Part shown: in pieces, positions 1 through 8,875 of the stretch
Numbering within the stretch: the stretch's first letter is position 1
Layout: every line of letters begins with the position of its first letter
Assembly (NCBI RefSeq): GCF_000830505.1
Contig: NZ_JXOK01000026.1
Location: 104,694-168,693 of the forward strand
Direction of reading: 5' to 3'
Length of the DNA stretch: 64,000 bases
Origin: Vibrio mytili
GTDB lineage: Bacteria > Pseudomonadota > Gammaproteobacteria > Enterobacterales > Vibrionaceae
The notes under the pieces: model-generated
The model's database searches: none
Seen by the model: only the letters and a program-made list of their open reading frames with translations
What the model was told of the DNA's origin: nothing
Made by a program: the position numbers and the translations under genes

Positions 1-1218
1 GCACATGTGCCGAATAAAACACCATTGTACATCACGGATATTTTGTCACTACGCGGTAAAAAAGACAGTGGACCAGCTCGTGATTCTATTCGTGACAGTA
101 TTGATCGTATTGAGTTTACCGATTTTCAATTACATGAGTTAACGGGTCGTTGGCTTAGCGAGAACATGCCTGAAGGGTTCAAGAGTGATCGTTTTCGCTT
201 TCTTGCTCGAACCATCACCGCTTCAGAGGAAGCCCCATCAGAAGGTGCGGATGGTGAAATTAGAATAAAACCTAATTTGTATATTCTCGTTTGGGAACCT
301 TCGTTTTATGAAGAGTTACTCACACGCGATTACTTTTTCCTTTTTCCTCCAGAAATACTCAAACAACACACTCTGGTCTTCCAACTTTACTCATTTTTTC
401 GTAGTCGCATGGTGCGACGTCACACTGACAGCATGCTTCTCAGTGAATTGAACCAAAAGTTAGCCCGTAATATCGAATGGCGACGTTTTTCTATGGATCT
501 TATTCGTGAATTAAAACGCTTATCCGATGGGAAAGGGACCGACGATCTGTTTGTCGTGAATTTATGGGGATATCACTTGACGATCGAAACAATGATCGAG
601 AATGGTAAGATCATGGATTATCAAGTGGACATAAAATGCGATGTTGAAGAAGTATTACGTTACTCTCGAGCTCGTACCACTAACGCTGGTAAGCGCAATA
701 TGGCACCTACACTGCCAAACCCACTACGCAATGAGCTAGTTAGCCGACAACAGTTAGAAGAGCTCTCAGGCATCATAGATGGCGAATTTGAGCCTATCCA
801 ACGCAAAGCTCGTTCTCCGCGAGGGAATTTAGGACGACGAGTAAAGCAAAGAAAGCACCTGGTTGAAATCAATGCCGACGAGATCACCATTACCTTATCT
901 AAATATACATCCTCAGAGGCTCTAGAACGCAGTGTAACGGCGTTATCCGCAATGACCGGGCACTCCTATGCTTCAATCAAAGAAGAGTGCTTAGAGTTTA
1001 TTGAGAAGCTAGATTGGTTGAGAGTAGGGGAGGAGCCCATCCCCTACGAAACATTGAGTAAAACCGTTGAGTTATTTAATACCCAAAATGACATCAAGCA
1101 CTTAACGATCGAGCGTTTGATCGCAGGACTGGCTGTACGACGTAAGGTTTGTCGACAAATTTATGATGGCCACATTGACGAAATGGTATTTCGCGCGCTC
1201 GATGAAATGGCTATTTAG
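1..1218 (+). CDS. rctB: RctB, chromosome 2 replication initiator (C-terminal part, cut by window edge)
   Basis: RctB binds iterons in ori2 and starts replication of the second Vibrio chromosome; it is unique to Vibrionaceae. The frame is open from base 1, so the GTG at base 7 is an internal codon and not a start. The 405 residues seen match the central and C-terminal parts of the family (about 658 residues): PNKTPLYITDILSLRGKK near the start, then NIEWRRFSMDLIREL, YSRARTTNAGKRN and VKQRKHLVEINADEITITL. About 250 N-terminal residues lie outside the window. The gene fixes this window to chromosome 2 beside ori2, which should lie just left of base 1. A strong terminator follows about 280 bases downstream. 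Confidence 0.96.
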   Translation, partial: AHVPNKTPLYITDILSLRGKKDSGPARDSIRDSIDRIEFTDFQLHELTGRWLSENMPEGFKSDRFRFLARTITASEEAPSEGADGEIRIKPNLYILVWEPSFYEELLTRDYFFLFPPEILKQHTLVFQLYSFFRSRMVRRHTDSMLLSELNQKLARNIEWRRFSMDLIRELKRLSDGKGTDDLFVVNLWGYHLTIETMIENGKIMDYQVDIKCDVEEVLRYSRARTTNAGKRNMAPTLPNPLRNELVSRQQLEELSGIIDGEFEPIQRKARSPRGNLGRRVKQRKHLVEINADEITITLSKYTSSEALERSVTALSAMTGHSYASIKEECLEFIEKLDWLRVGEEPIPYETLSKTVELFNTQNDIKHLTIERLIAGLAVRRKVCRQIYDGHIDEMVFRALDEMAI

Positions 1219-1570
1219 GCTTAATCAAGTAGCATAACCTCTTGATCATTCTTACGAGCGTCCAGTTTTGAGATCTTCGTTCCAAGCGATTGTTTATGTT
1301 CAGTAAAGTTGGTGCTTCATAGCGCGATGCCAGAATTCGGCGTGTGATTTTTATGATTGAAAATAGACTTAACTCTAACAAAGTGATGACAATTTGACCC
1401 GAGGGCACGACTAATATTAAACACGAATAGACAACCTTTTGTCCTTTCTGATGATTAATAGATTGGCTCATATATTGTTACATTCATTCTGAATAGATTC
1501 GCGAGTTTCGTCCAACGAGACTCGCTTTTTTTTGTCTAAGATATCTAAGACACTTGATCATGTTTTCGGT
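1219..1570. other. Intergenic region downstream of rctB
   Basis: This stretch separates rctB from a convergent hypothetical gene. It holds a hairpin terminator at 1501-1533. An 86-codon open frame on the minus strand (1211-1471) lacks a ribosome binding site and is not called. No convincing RctB 39-mer was recognised, although several GATC sites are present. Confidence 0.5.
1501..1533 (+). terminator. Rho-independent terminator after rctB
   Basis: Ten-base arms GCGAGTTTCG and CGAGACTCGC (one G-U pair) enclose a five-base loop and are followed by eight T residues. It points in the rctB direction. The next gene is convergent. Confidence 0.8.
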
Positions 1571-2038
1571 TTAATGCATTACTCCATGATCATGCTTCCC
1601 AATTCCATTCCAGTTCAATGTCTGCATGAATGCCATGTGTGACTCGATCAGGTCGTGTGCGTGTTGTTGCCATTTCTTTTGATCGTGCTGTTGATTACAG
1701 AATTCTAAAGCAAGCACTGTTAGATGACGTAAGCGTTTTATACACCAACGCCTGATCTCGATATCGCAATTGTGTTCATAAACGGCGCGTTCTAATTTGG
1801 CGCTAGCGTAGATCAGAATACGATACGCCTTTTCTTGTTGGTGGTATTTGGTGTGCTCATAAACTCTTAAACACCCATCTAACCAACATGCGATCGCTTT
1901 ACTTTGTTGACCAGTCAGCTTTGGACCAAACACAGTATCAGGAGCTTGATATAAGAGCGCTTCTAGTGGTTCTATTTGATCAAGCCTTTGTGATTCATAC
2001 CAGCTAGAAATGTGCTTTTGCCACACATTCAGTTCCAT
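1571..2038 (-). CDS. Conserved hypothetical protein, 155 aa
   Basis: I do not recognise a named domain. The product is a soluble, probably helical protein of 155 residues, rich in His, Gln, Trp and Tyr, with a basic stretch (IRRWCIKRLRHLT) near residue 105 and a His-rich C-terminus. There is no signal peptide or membrane segment. The ATG at 2038 is preceded by a purine-rich AGGGGG run. It is convergent with rctB, and the position next to rctB resembles that of uncharacterised genes in other Vibrio chromosome 2 sequences, so it is likely part of the core ori2 neighbourhood. Function unknown. Confidence 0.6.
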   Translation of the reverse strand: MELNVWQKHISSWYESQRLDQIEPLEALLYQAPDTVFGPKLTGQQSKAIACWLDGCLRVYEHTKYHQQEKAYRILIYASAKLERAVYEHNCDIEIRRWCIKRLRHLTVLALEFCNQQHDQKKWQQHAHDLIESHMAFMQTLNWNGIGKHDHGVMH

Positions 2039-2058
2039 CCTGGCCCCCTGTTAGTGAT

Positions 2059-2229
2059 ACCAATCGGAGTAAATAACTGGTCATCTAGCTTGTTAAAATA
2101 TTCGATAACTTCGTTGCCTTTTTCGTTTATAAAGTAGGTTGATTGTGGAATAACTACTTGTCGAAAAATTGCGCCTTGTTATCAAGCATTTTTCCTACGC
2201 TATTTCTGATCACTTATACTGTGATTGGT
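2059..2229. repeat. MITE-like intergenic repeat with imperfect terminal inverted repeats
   Basis: The left end ACCAATCGGAGTA (2059-2071) and the right end TACTGTGATTGGT (2217-2229) are inverted copies matching at 11 of 13 bases, enclosing about 145 bases with no coding frame. A second copy of the left end lies at 4401-4424: 23 of 24 bases match 2054-2077. I recall sequences of this type as dispersed intergenic repeats of Vibrio genomes; that part is memory, not shown here. The element lies in the 5' flank of the minus-strand gene ending at 2038, so it may affect that promoter. Confidence 0.55.
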
Positions 2230-2657
2230 CTAATAAAATGTTGGCGGTGTTGACACTGCGTATTTGCACTGTCTTATCCCGTTTCAGTCACAGTTTGAAT
2301 CACCTAAGCTGAAATTGCCAAATAAGGCTGAGTTTGTTTTTCTGCCGCTAAGTGGATGCATGAAGAAAGCTAGGGGTAGATAATTTACTTCGGATTTTTG
2401 TTTAACTACATGGAGATGTTTGGCAGGGGAGTCTTGCGATGACGGACAAAAATGAGAGCTAGATCAGCACACTTTTCATAAGGTTAATCCTTCAAATTTA
2501 ATCCTAAATCTGGTGTTTGGCAAAGCTTTAATGATTAATCTATTACCAAGTTAATGAAAGGGCGGTTGGGCTCACAATTCCCTACAGTTTTTCTTATCAG
2601 TGTTGATGGGTTTTGCTATAGATTATCCATCGAAAACATGGTGTGTTCGGAGGAAAT

Positions 2658-2855
2658 ATGTCCATTAATTCTATCGACCATGAAGAGATGAGTAACATCG
2701 CTCACAAGTGGGAATTACCCGAAGAAGAAACCGGTGTGCAACCTGAAAAGTCAACCAAGTCGGCTGAAGCCAGAAGACGTATAGAAGCGCTCCGTGAAAT
2801 CCGTGAAAGTGGCCTAAGTATTGAAGAAGCACGAGAGTTGGGCCTCATACATTGA
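2658..2855 (+). CDS. Small hypothetical protein, 65 aa
   Basis: A highly charged small protein beginning MSINSIDHEEMSNIAHKW, with an acidic middle and a helical C-terminal segment RRRIEALREIRESGLSIEEA. The start is the ATG at 2658 because GGAGGAA lies just upstream; an in-frame upstream start at 2643 has no such site. A terminator follows at 2888. The Arg-rich C-terminal helix resembles the small PA3496-type proteins, but this is only a loose resemblance. It appears to be monocistronic. Function unknown. Confidence 0.6.
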   Translation: MSINSIDHEEMSNIAHKWELPEEETGVQPEKSTKSAEARRRIEALREIRESGLSIEEARELGLIH

Positions 2856-2887
2856 TTGTATTTTTCAACAGGTATCTAAAATATTCT

Positions 2888-2916
2888 AGGGTGGCCATGG
2901 GTCGCCCTTTTTATTT
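2888..2916 (+). terminator. Rho-independent terminator
   Basis: AGGGTGGC (2888-2895) pairs with GTCGCCCT (2901-2908), allowing two G-U pairs, and is followed by TTTTTATTTT. It terminates the small gene ending at 2855. Confidence 0.7.
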
Positions 2917-3210
2917 TGGTGAGTGGTCTAACGCGCTAACTTAACCATTTACTTATCTCGAATTTACTTATCCAGAATGGTATAGGACAGTTGCGCGTAA
3001 TCAAGATTTGTCACCTATTGTTGCTATTTTACAGTGTAAATAGCGAATACTATTTATCAGATTTCGATTTGACAGGGGCCCGCATTGAAAACGCTTGCCA
3101 AAACGTATGAAGTAACTTGAAACTGATCAAGTTAACTGCGTTTCTATTCTGCAATTGCGACTCGGTATGCTATAGTTCGCGGCTAGTATTTAAAGTACCT
3201 GAGGCTGTGA
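2917..3210. other. Intergenic region upstream of the DUF3283 gene
   Basis: AT-rich, without a coding frame. It holds GAAGTAACTTGA near 3108, which matches a core shared by repeats at 41333 and, more loosely, 45329. The last 60 bases must carry the promoter of the gene at 3211, but I could not assign -35/-10 boxes with confidence. Confidence 0.35.
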
Positions 3211-3420
3211 ATGTCGTTTAATCTATCCTTATTGCCGCCTGATGAAAAAAACAAAATCGAACTGGATAAACAAGCATCGTTTTTGGTTTGGAAACTCAGA
3301 GAGGCCAAATCTGGCCCTGAAGCAATAGAAGAGCAGCTTTCGAAGATTCGTGATGCTGACGAAAAAGCGTTTTTTCAGCAATCGGTCGAAAAGTACAAAC
3401 GAGTAATGGGTGTCGCATAA
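3211..3420 (+). CDS. DUF3283 family protein, 69 aa
   Basis: A small cytoplasmic protein (MSFNLSLLPPDEKNKIEL...) that matches the Vibrio-restricted DUF3283 family in length, in the LLPPDEKN-type N-terminus and in the C-terminal QQSVEKYKRVMG segment. It is predicted to be mostly helical and charged, with no membrane segment. Role unknown. It stands alone: a hairpin terminator at 3503 lies between it and the YebC-family gene. The assignment rests on remembered family sequences. Confidence 0.7.
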   Translation: MSFNLSLLPPDEKNKIELDKQASFLVWKLREAKSGPEAIEEQLSKIRDADEKAFFQQSVEKYKRVMGVA

Positions 3421-3502
3421 AGCGGCTCATCGCCTTGATAGAGATCGTGTTTCTCATACCGAGCTGAACGATGAATGAGATTATCTCCCTATTACTTTGC
3501 TG

Positions 3503-3530
3503 AGCGAAAATTGAAAAGGTTTCGCTTTTT
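3503..3530 (+). terminator. Terminator between the DUF3283 gene and the YebC-family gene
   Basis: AGCGAAA (3503-3509) pairs with TTTCGCT (3520-3526), followed by a T run. TAAAAT a few bases further downstream could be the -10 box of the next gene, so the two elements are tightly packed. Confidence 0.55.
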
Positions 3531-3574
3531 GCTAAAATCCTTCGCATTAAATTTGAATTTAGAGAGACATCCCG

Positions 3575-4291
3575 ATGGGAAGAAGTTTTGAAGTGCGCAA
3601 AGCCTCAATGGCGAAAACAGCAGGCGCAAAAATTAAAGTTTATTCCAAATACGGTAAAGAAATTTACATGTGCGCGAAAAATGGTGGTAGCGACCCAGAC
3701 ATGAACTTGTCTCTTCGTCACCTAATCGCAAAAGCAAAAAAAGATCAGGTTCCTGCGCACGTTATCGATAAAGCATTAGATAAAGCGAGTGGCGGGGGTG
3801 GTGAAGATTACCAACCTGCACGCTACGAAGGTTTTGGCCCTGGCGGTACTAGTGTTATCGTTGACTGTCTAACAGATAACGGTAACCGTACGTTCCAAGA
3901 TGTGCGCCAATGCTTTGTTAAAGTTGGAGCGAAAATTGGTGTTGAGGGTTCGGTTTCTCACATGTTTGATCATCAAGCGGTATTCCAGTTTAAAGGCGAT
4001 GATGACGAAGTCATTCTAGAGACGCTAATGATGGAAGACGTCGATGTAACCGATGTTGAACTTGAGGATGGTGTAATCACTGTATTTGCACCTCATACTG
4101 AGTTCTTCAAGACTAAGACTGCTCTAAACGGTGCATTTCCTGATTTGACTCTTGATGTGGAAGAGATCACTTTCGTCCCTCAAACTCATACGCCTGTTGC
4201 GGGAGAAGATGCAGAGAAGTTCCAGAAGTTCTTAGACCTTCTCGATGATTGTGATGACGTTCAGCAGGTTTACCACAACGCTGAGCTGTAA
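3575..4291 (+). CDS. YebC/PmpR-family DNA-binding regulatory or translation factor (YeeN-like)
   Basis: A 238-residue protein of the YebC/TACO1 superfamily. The signatures are [17 protein letters not shown] at residues 14-30, an [17 protein letters not shown] region, [14 protein letters not shown] and [19 protein letters not shown]. Family members bind DNA as transcriptional regulators (PmpR), and some promote translation of proline-rich stretches. The N-terminus is shorter than canonical YebC (no GHSKW motif) and resembles the second paralogue, YeeN of E. coli. The housekeeping yebC is probably elsewhere. The gene is monocistronic, with its own terminator at 4314. Confidence 0.88.
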   Translation: MGRSFEVRKASMAKTAGAKIKVYSKYGKEIYMCAKNGGSDPDMNLSLRHLIAKAKKDQVPAHVIDKALDKASGGGGEDYQPARYEGFGPGGTSVIVDCLTDNGNRTFQDVRQCFVKVGAKIGVEGSVSHMFDHQAVFQFKGDDDEVILETLMMEDVDVTDVELEDGVITVFAPHTEFFKTKTALNGAFPDLTLDVEEITFVPQTHTPVAGEDAEKFQKFLDLLDDCDDVQQVYHNAEL

Positions 4292-4313
4292 TTTATTCAT
4301 TTTCGTGGTTGTA

Positions 4314-4343
4314 AAAAAAGCTTCCATCAGGAAGCTTTTTTTT
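4314..4343 (+). terminator. Terminator of the YebC-family gene
   Basis: AAAAAAGCTTCC and GGAAGCTTTTTT form a 12-base perfect stem around ATCA, ending in a T run. Confidence 0.9.
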
Positions 4344-4400
4344 GCCACTATGGTCCACATTAGATATCACTCAAAGGAGAGTCTTGGTTATCGAAGGAAG

Positions 4401-4424
4401 GTGATACCAATCGTAGTAAATAAC
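4401..4424 (+). repeat. Partial copy of the 2059-2229 repeat end
   Basis: Matches 2054-2077 at 23 of 24 bases. Only this end is present, directly upstream of gltS, so it is a solo or truncated copy. Confidence 0.6.
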
Positions 4425-4477
4425 AGCTCTATCATTAGGGAGGATGAAGAGAACAATAATAAACAATATGAGGCGAT

Positions 4478-5704
4478 ATGAATCAGACAATTTCTATTGG
4501 GGCGTTAGAGTCCTTCATGGTTGCAATCAGTGTCCTTTTTCTTGGCAATTTCATTAATGCTAAGCTCCCAGTGCTAAAGAAGTTCAACATACCAGAACCT
4601 ATCGTGGGTGGCTTAATCATAGCCTGTATCATTACTGCTCTTCATTTTAATGGTCTCGATTTAGAATTTGACTTACCGCTGCAAAACACATTCATGCTGA
4701 TGTTTTTTTCAACGGTAGGATTAGCTGCAAACTACACTCAACTAATAAAAGGTGGCGCGAAAGTGTTTGTCTTTCTCGCGGTGGCTTCCTTTTACATCAT
4801 CATTCAAAATGGGGTAGGTGTCTCTCTGGCTACTGCGTTGGGTTTAGATCCGTTAATGGGACTTATCGCAGGTTCGATTACACTCTCTGGCGGACATGGT
4901 ACCGGTGCAGCGTGGTCGCAGACTTTTCAAGATGTGTATGGACTAAACAACGTATTAGAAATTGCGATGGCGTCGGCAACATTTGGCTTGATCATTGGCG
5001 GAATCATCGGTAGCCCGATAGCCGAGCGTTTGGTCGACAAGCATGGTGTTGAATCTGAATATGGGCGCAGCGCCAAAACGCACGAAAAGTTTCCGGAGTT
5101 GGTAACATATAACCAGTATGAAGAAGACAAAGTCACCGCAAGGAAAGTGGTCGAAAAACTGTTCTTTCTACTGATTTGTGTCACTGGGGCAAAATATTTG
5201 GAACAATGGGTGAATACACTCAATATTACGTGGCTGATGATTCCCGATTTTGTTTATGCGTTGTTTATCGGGGTGATTGTCACTAACGTTCTAGAAGTCA
5301 CCAAAATTCGTAAATTGCATGCGGAAACCGTGGATATGCTTGGCACCGTCTCGCTGTCTCTGTTTTTAGCCATGGCACTAATGAGCCTAAAACTGTGGAA
5401 CATTTTTGACTTGGCGATTCCATTTCTTATCATTTTAGCGGTTCAGTCCGTTGTATTGGCATTCTTTACTTACTATGTGACGTTTAAAGTCATGGGACGA
5501 AACTACGATGCTGCGGTGATTGCAGGTGGCCACTGTGGTTTTGGCTTAGGTGCTACGCCAACCGCGGTGATGAATATGGGCTCAATCGTTAATCGATATG
5601 GACCGTCGCCTCAGGCATTTATGGTCGTACCTATTGTAGGGGCGTTTTTTATCGACATCGTCAACTTGATCATTCTACAAGGTTATATTTCGTTCCTCGG
5701 ATAA
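4478..5704 (+). CDS. gltS: Sodium/glutamate symporter GltS
   Basis: Inner-membrane Na+-coupled glutamate importer of the ESS family, 408 residues (E. coli GltS is 401). About ten hydrophobic segments are visible. The two family re-entrant motifs occur as SITLSGGHGTGAAWSQTF (about residues 131-148) and VIAGGHCGFGLGATPTAVMN (about 348-367). The ATG at 4478 follows a weak GAGG. The gene is monocistronic between terminators. A truncated intergenic repeat lies in its 5' flank and may have contributed promoter sequence. Confidence 0.95.
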   Translation: MNQTISIGALESFMVAISVLFLGNFINAKLPVLKKFNIPEPIVGGLIIACIITALHFNGLDLEFDLPLQNTFMLMFFSTVGLAANYTQLIKGGAKVFVFLAVASFYIIIQNGVGVSLATALGLDPLMGLIAGSITLSGGHGTGAAWSQTFQDVYGLNNVLEIAMASATFGLIIGGIIGSPIAERLVDKHGVESEYGRSAKTHEKFPELVTYNQYEEDKVTARKVVEKLFFLLICVTGAKYLEQWVNTLNITWLMIPDFVYALFIGVIVTNVLEVTKIRKLHAETVDMLGTVSLSLFLAMALMSLKLWNIFDLAIPFLIILAVQSVVLAFFTYYVTFKVMGRNYDAAVIAGGHCGFGLGATPTAVMNMGSIVNRYGPSPQAFMVVPIVGAFFIDIVNLIILQGYISFLG

Positions 5705-5728
5705 AGACATTTTTCACCATAGCCCTAT

Positions 5729-5761
5729 AAAAAACGGTCACTGCGTAGTGACCGTTTTTTT
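5729..5761 (+). terminator. Terminator of gltS
   Basis: A 14-base inverted repeat (AAAAAACGGTCACT / AGTGACCGTTTTTT) around GCGT with a T run. A-rich on the other side, so it may also serve the convergent ABC operon. Confidence 0.9.
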
Positions 5762-5778
5762 GGAGTAGTGCAGTCTTG

Positions 5779-6608
5779 TTAAGAGACGGTGCGGCTGAAT
5801 TTTAGGCTTGCTGTCCACGCAAAAATACCAAGAAAGGTATAAATACCAATATACGTCCAGCCTATCTTAGGGATCTCATCAAACGGGTTGGCAGCGATGA
5901 GCGCACGTAGTGGCAGAGCGAATATTTCAGCGAAAAAATCATCAATGCCGTAGTATCCAAACAGGCCAATTGGCATCCAGCGAAGGGTATAAATGATAAC
6001 TAATAGGAGTACCAAAGGTGAGTTTACCTTCTGTGAGATCGCCATTGCACTTAATGCTAGTGGCAGTAATAACACACCGACTAATCCCATTCTGGCGACA
6101 AACTCTACCCAGTGCAGCAATACATAACCGAGCGAGTTTGACGGTACAAAAATTCGAACTGATAATCAGAATAGATATTGATAAACCACAACATCAAGTC
6201 CGACGCGAGGACAAGGAGCGAGCAAACTAATGGAATAACCAGCAGGCCGAACCCCAGCTTCGCGACATGAATTTGAACATTGCTAATAGGCATACTACGC
6301 CAAAACATGATACTGCCTTCTGCGCGTTCTTTATGGAGCGTTCTTGGGAAGTATTGAGTCCCCAGTAGGATAGAGAGTAAACCCGCACCACCAGCGATTA
6401 AGAGGTGAACATTGTTACTCAGTGATTTTTGCATATCACTTAAATCTCCCCCGAAACTGATATGAAAGAATACGCCGTGTTCTAGGGTTGAGCTGCTAAT
6501 TAGACTGATAAATAACACAGCGCCACAGCCAAACATAAAAAGTGGTAAGCGATACACCAACGGATTTTCCCACCATTCTTTGCGTAACATCGCTAGAAGA
6601 GAATGCAT
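5779..6608 (-). pseudogene. ABC transporter permease, frame broken by one missing base
   Basis: Membrane subunit for the ATPase next to it. The N-terminal frame (start ATG 6608) encodes MHSLLAMLRKEWWENPLVYR and several membrane spans. It runs out of frame near 6130, while the rest (6120 down to 5779) continues in another frame. Adding one A to the A5 run at 6148-6152 (T on the coding strand) gives a continuous 276-residue protein across ...QFEFFVPSNSLGYVLLHW..., with membrane segments in normal positions. The start overlaps the ATPase stop (TAATG). It could be a sequencing error, a real mutation, or slippage in the homopolymer. Confidence 0.8.
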
Positions 6609-7465
6609 TATATGGCCTCCTTTTGTAGCGCCAAAAATATATCTGCTAATTTAACTTGATAACACTCTCCCCAACCATCAACCTGCGCGGTGTATTTTGA
6701 GCGAAGCAGCCATTTGGTCGTTCCCAGTCCTTTTTGTGATGACAACGGATTCAATGCTTCGATTTTTTGTTGGTAGTCATCACTGGCATCGAGAATGAAG
6801 TAGTCTTTGCTGATGCTATCCATGGTATTTTGGAAAACAGGACGACCATGTTTGAGGATCAGAACATCTGTCAGTAAATGCTCAATTTCGGAGACCTCAT
6901 GACTGGTAATTATTAATACACGTTCACCATCATGAAACCATTCTAATAAATGACGATAAAAGGTTTCACGATATACGAGGTCGAGACCGAGTGTCGGTTC
7001 ATCAAGTATCAAGATCTGTGTATTGGTGGCAATAACGATCGATAGATGCAATTGTACTTTCATTCCCTTTGAGAGCGATTTAATACGCGCTCTTGGCTTG
7101 ATGTCGGTCTGTGTTAGGAGCTCATCCGCTTTGCTCCGGTTAAAGCCTGGGTGTACCCCTTGTGTATAACTTAATAGTTGTGCCACGGTCATCCAATCAG
7201 GTAGCACATTTACATCCGATATATAGGAGAGGTTACGCATGATCTTGTCACGTTGCATGATCGGCTCATAGCCATTAATACGAATGGTTCCTTGGTATTC
7301 GTGTACACCCAGTAGGGCATTGATTAGCGTTGATTTTCCTGCGCCATTGTGGCCGAGAAGGCCAAGCACTTGACCTGCGTGCAAATCAAAGCTGACTTCA
7401 TGCAATGCCTCGCCTTTTTGATGATAGTGCTTAGAGAGGTTTTTTACACTGACTAATGCGCTCAT
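6608..7465 (-). CDS. ABC transporter ATP-binding protein (YtrB-like)
   Basis: ATPase of 285 residues with Walker A GHNGAGKS (about residues 38-45), signature LSKGMKVQL, Walker B ILILDEPTLGLD and a switch His in ITSHEV. The roughly 80-residue C-terminal extension is typical of exporters driven by YtrA-type GntR repressors. The start overlaps the regulator's stop by four bases (ATGA), and the stop overlaps the permease start by one base, so the three genes are translationally coupled. The substrate is not evident; relatives act in stress or antibiotic resistance. Confidence 0.9.
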   Translation of the reverse strand: MSALVSVKNLSKHYHQKGEALHEVSFDLHAGQVLGLLGHNGAGKSTLINALLGVHEYQGTIRINGYEPIMQRDKIMRNLSYISDVNVLPDWMTVAQLLSYTQGVHPGFNRSKADELLTQTDIKPRARIKSLSKGMKVQLHLSIVIATNTQILILDEPTLGLDLVYRETFYRHLLEWFHDGERVLIITSHEVSEIEHLLTDVLILKHGRPVFQNTMDSISKDYFILDASDDYQQKIEALNPLSSQKGLGTTKWLLRSKYTAQVDGWGECYQVKLADIFLALQKEAI

Positions 7466-7833
7466 TGGTCACCCTTAATGTGTGGTTTGAGTTGCTGGAT
7501 CAGTTCGTTGAGCGACATGTCCAGACGCTGTAATGTGTCGGCAATCTGTGGAATTTGTTCGTCGAGAAATCGGATTTTTTCTGCGGCTAAGAGTTTTTGT
7601 TTGGCTCCGATTGTGACAAACATGCCTTGGCCGCGTTTCTTTTCTATCAAGCCTTCATCGACAAGAAGTTGATAGCCTTTCATCACGGTCAGGTGGTTGA
7701 TCTTCATGTCTGCTGCGACACGACGAACCGAAGGCAATGGTGAACCTTCTTGCCAAATACCTTGTTGAATTTGATGGATGATCTTATCCGCTAACTGACG
7801 AAAAATCGGTTGGCGATCATGCCAATGTTCCAT
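7462..7833 (-). CDS. GntR-family transcriptional regulator, YtrA subfamily
   Basis: A 123-residue repressor with the short YtrA layout: an N-terminal winged helix (PIFRQLADKIIHQIQQG, then GSPLPSVRRVAADMKINHLTV...YQLLVDEGLIEKKRGQGMFV) and a short helical dimerisation tail instead of a large ligand domain. The start is the ATG at 7833, which has AAAGGG upstream; the open frame extends further but without a site. First gene of an operon with an ABC ATPase and permease. It probably represses its own operon through the palindrome at 7857-7878. Confidence 0.88.
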   Translation of the reverse strand: MEHWHDRQPIFRQLADKIIHQIQQGIWQEGSPLPSVRRVAADMKINHLTVMKGYQLLVDEGLIEKKRGQGMFVTIGAKQKLLAAEKIRFLDEQIPQIADTLQRLDMSLNELIQQLKPHIKGDQ

Positions 7834-7856
7834 GGTTGAACCCTTTAACTGAATTG

Positions 7857-7878
7857 GTGCTATATATAGGTATAACAC
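7857..7878 (-). promoter_or_regulatory. Candidate operator of the YtrA-type regulator
   Basis: GTGCTATA (7857-7864) and TATAACAC (7871-7878) form an inverted repeat matching at 7 of 8 positions with a 6-base centre, 24 bases upstream of the regulator start. The position and AT-rich symmetry are typical of autoregulatory GntR operators. Confidence 0.5.
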
Positions 7879-7960
7879 TCAGATACTAAGGTAGACATTG
7901 GCATAAAAAAATAGTTCAAAGTTAGAAAGGGAGGAGCTGTCATCTGGGGTAACAGCGTGC

Positions 7961-7996
7961 AAAAAAGACCCCCTATGAGAGTAAACTCACAGGGGG
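7961..7996 (-). terminator. Rho-independent terminator downstream of nagB
   Basis: CCCCCTATGAG pairs with CTCACAGGGGG (one G-U pair). On the minus strand the stem is followed by TCTTTTTTG. It is the stronger of two hairpins after nagB. Confidence 0.75.
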
Positions 7997-8043
7997 AGGT
8001 TGATTATGACGTTTATCTTTCGAGTTTTTTGCCTTTAGACATG

Positions 8044-8071
8044 AAAAAGGCTTTACGCTTAAAAAGCCTTT
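8044..8071 (-). terminator. Weaker hairpin directly after the nagB stop
   Basis: AAAGGCTTT and AAAGCCTTT arms around TTAAGCGT, with a short T run on the minus strand. It may be an early terminator or processing signal ahead of the stronger one. Confidence 0.4.
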
Positions 8072-8074
8072 CGC

Positions 8075-8875
8075 TTAGAAACCTTTGATGTTCTCTGCTT
8101 CTAGTTCAGCGAAGTATTTCACTGTCTTCACCTTTAACTCTTGTTGTGCAGCATCGTCACATACGATAACCGCTTTCGGATGGAGCTGTAGTGCTGAGAC
8201 TGTCCATAGATGGTTAACACAGCCCTCGACAGCGGCTTGAAGTGCTAAAGCCTTGTTGTGACCTGTAACTAGGATCATCACTTCTTCCGCATCAAGTAGT
8301 GTTCCCACACCGATAGTCAATGCATATTTAGGTACTTGGTTAATGTCACCGTCAAAGAATCGAGAGTTTGCGATGCGCGTATCTTCAGTTAACGTTTTGA
8401 TACGTGTACGAGAAGAAAGAGAAGACGCTGGTTCATTGAAAGCAATGTGACCATCATTACCGACACCACCCATGAACAGGTTGATCTTACCGTACGACTT
8501 AATCTTGTCTTCGTAGCGCTTGCACTCGGCGTCGTGATCGTTTGTGTTACCGTTTAATAGGTTAATATTTTGTTCTTGAATATCAATGTGGTTAAAGAAG
8601 TTGTTATACATGAATGAACGGTATGACTCTGGGTGATCGGCTGCAATGCCGATGTATTCATCCATGTTGAAGGTTACAACGTTTTTGAAGCTCACTTGAC
8701 CTGCTTGGTAAAGTTCAATTAGTGCTTTATAAGTTGCTAGAGGAGTGCCACCAGTCGGTAGACCCAGAACGAATGGACGCTCAGCAGTAGGTTTAAAATC
8801 GTTGATTCGTTTTGCAATGTGCGCGGCTGCCCACTTGCCTACTTGTGCTGCTTGAGTTAACGGGATAAGTCTCAT
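8075..8875 (-). CDS. nagB: Glucosamine-6-phosphate deaminase NagB
   Basis: Converts glucosamine-6-phosphate to fructose-6-phosphate and ammonia, the last step of GlcNAc (chitin monomer) catabolism. The 266-residue length equals E. coli NagB. Active-site residues are in place: Asp72 (TFNMDEY), Asp141, His143 and Glu148 in [13 protein letters not shown]. The start at ATG 8875 has TAGGGGC upstream. It stands alone, without nagA. With the chitinase at 20.6 kb and the LPMO at 45.5 kb it belongs to the chitin-use capacity of this replicon. Confidence 0.97.
   Translation of the reverse strand: MRLIPLTQAAQVGKWAAAHIAKRINDFKPTAERPFVLGLPTGGTPLATYKALIELYQAGQVSFKNVVTFNMDEYIGIAADHPESYRSFMYNNFFNHIDIQEQNINLLNGNTNDHDAECKRYEDKIKSYGKINLFMGGVGNDGHIAFNEPASSLSSRTRIKTLTEDTRIANSRFFDGDINQVPKYALTIGVGTLLDAEEVMILVTGHNKALALQAAVEGCVNHLWTVSALQLHPKAVIVCDDAAQQELKVKTVKYFAELEAENIKGF

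Noticed and set aside
1211..1471. 86-codon minus-strand open frame overlapping the end of rctB
   Set aside because: No ribosome binding site, it overlaps rctB's stop, and the composition is unlike neighbouring genes.
5779..6608. Programmed ribosomal frameshifting as an explanation for the broken permease
   Set aside because: No stimulatory structure or typical slippery heptamer was identified, and seven other genes show the same single-base loss, so a common technical cause is simpler.
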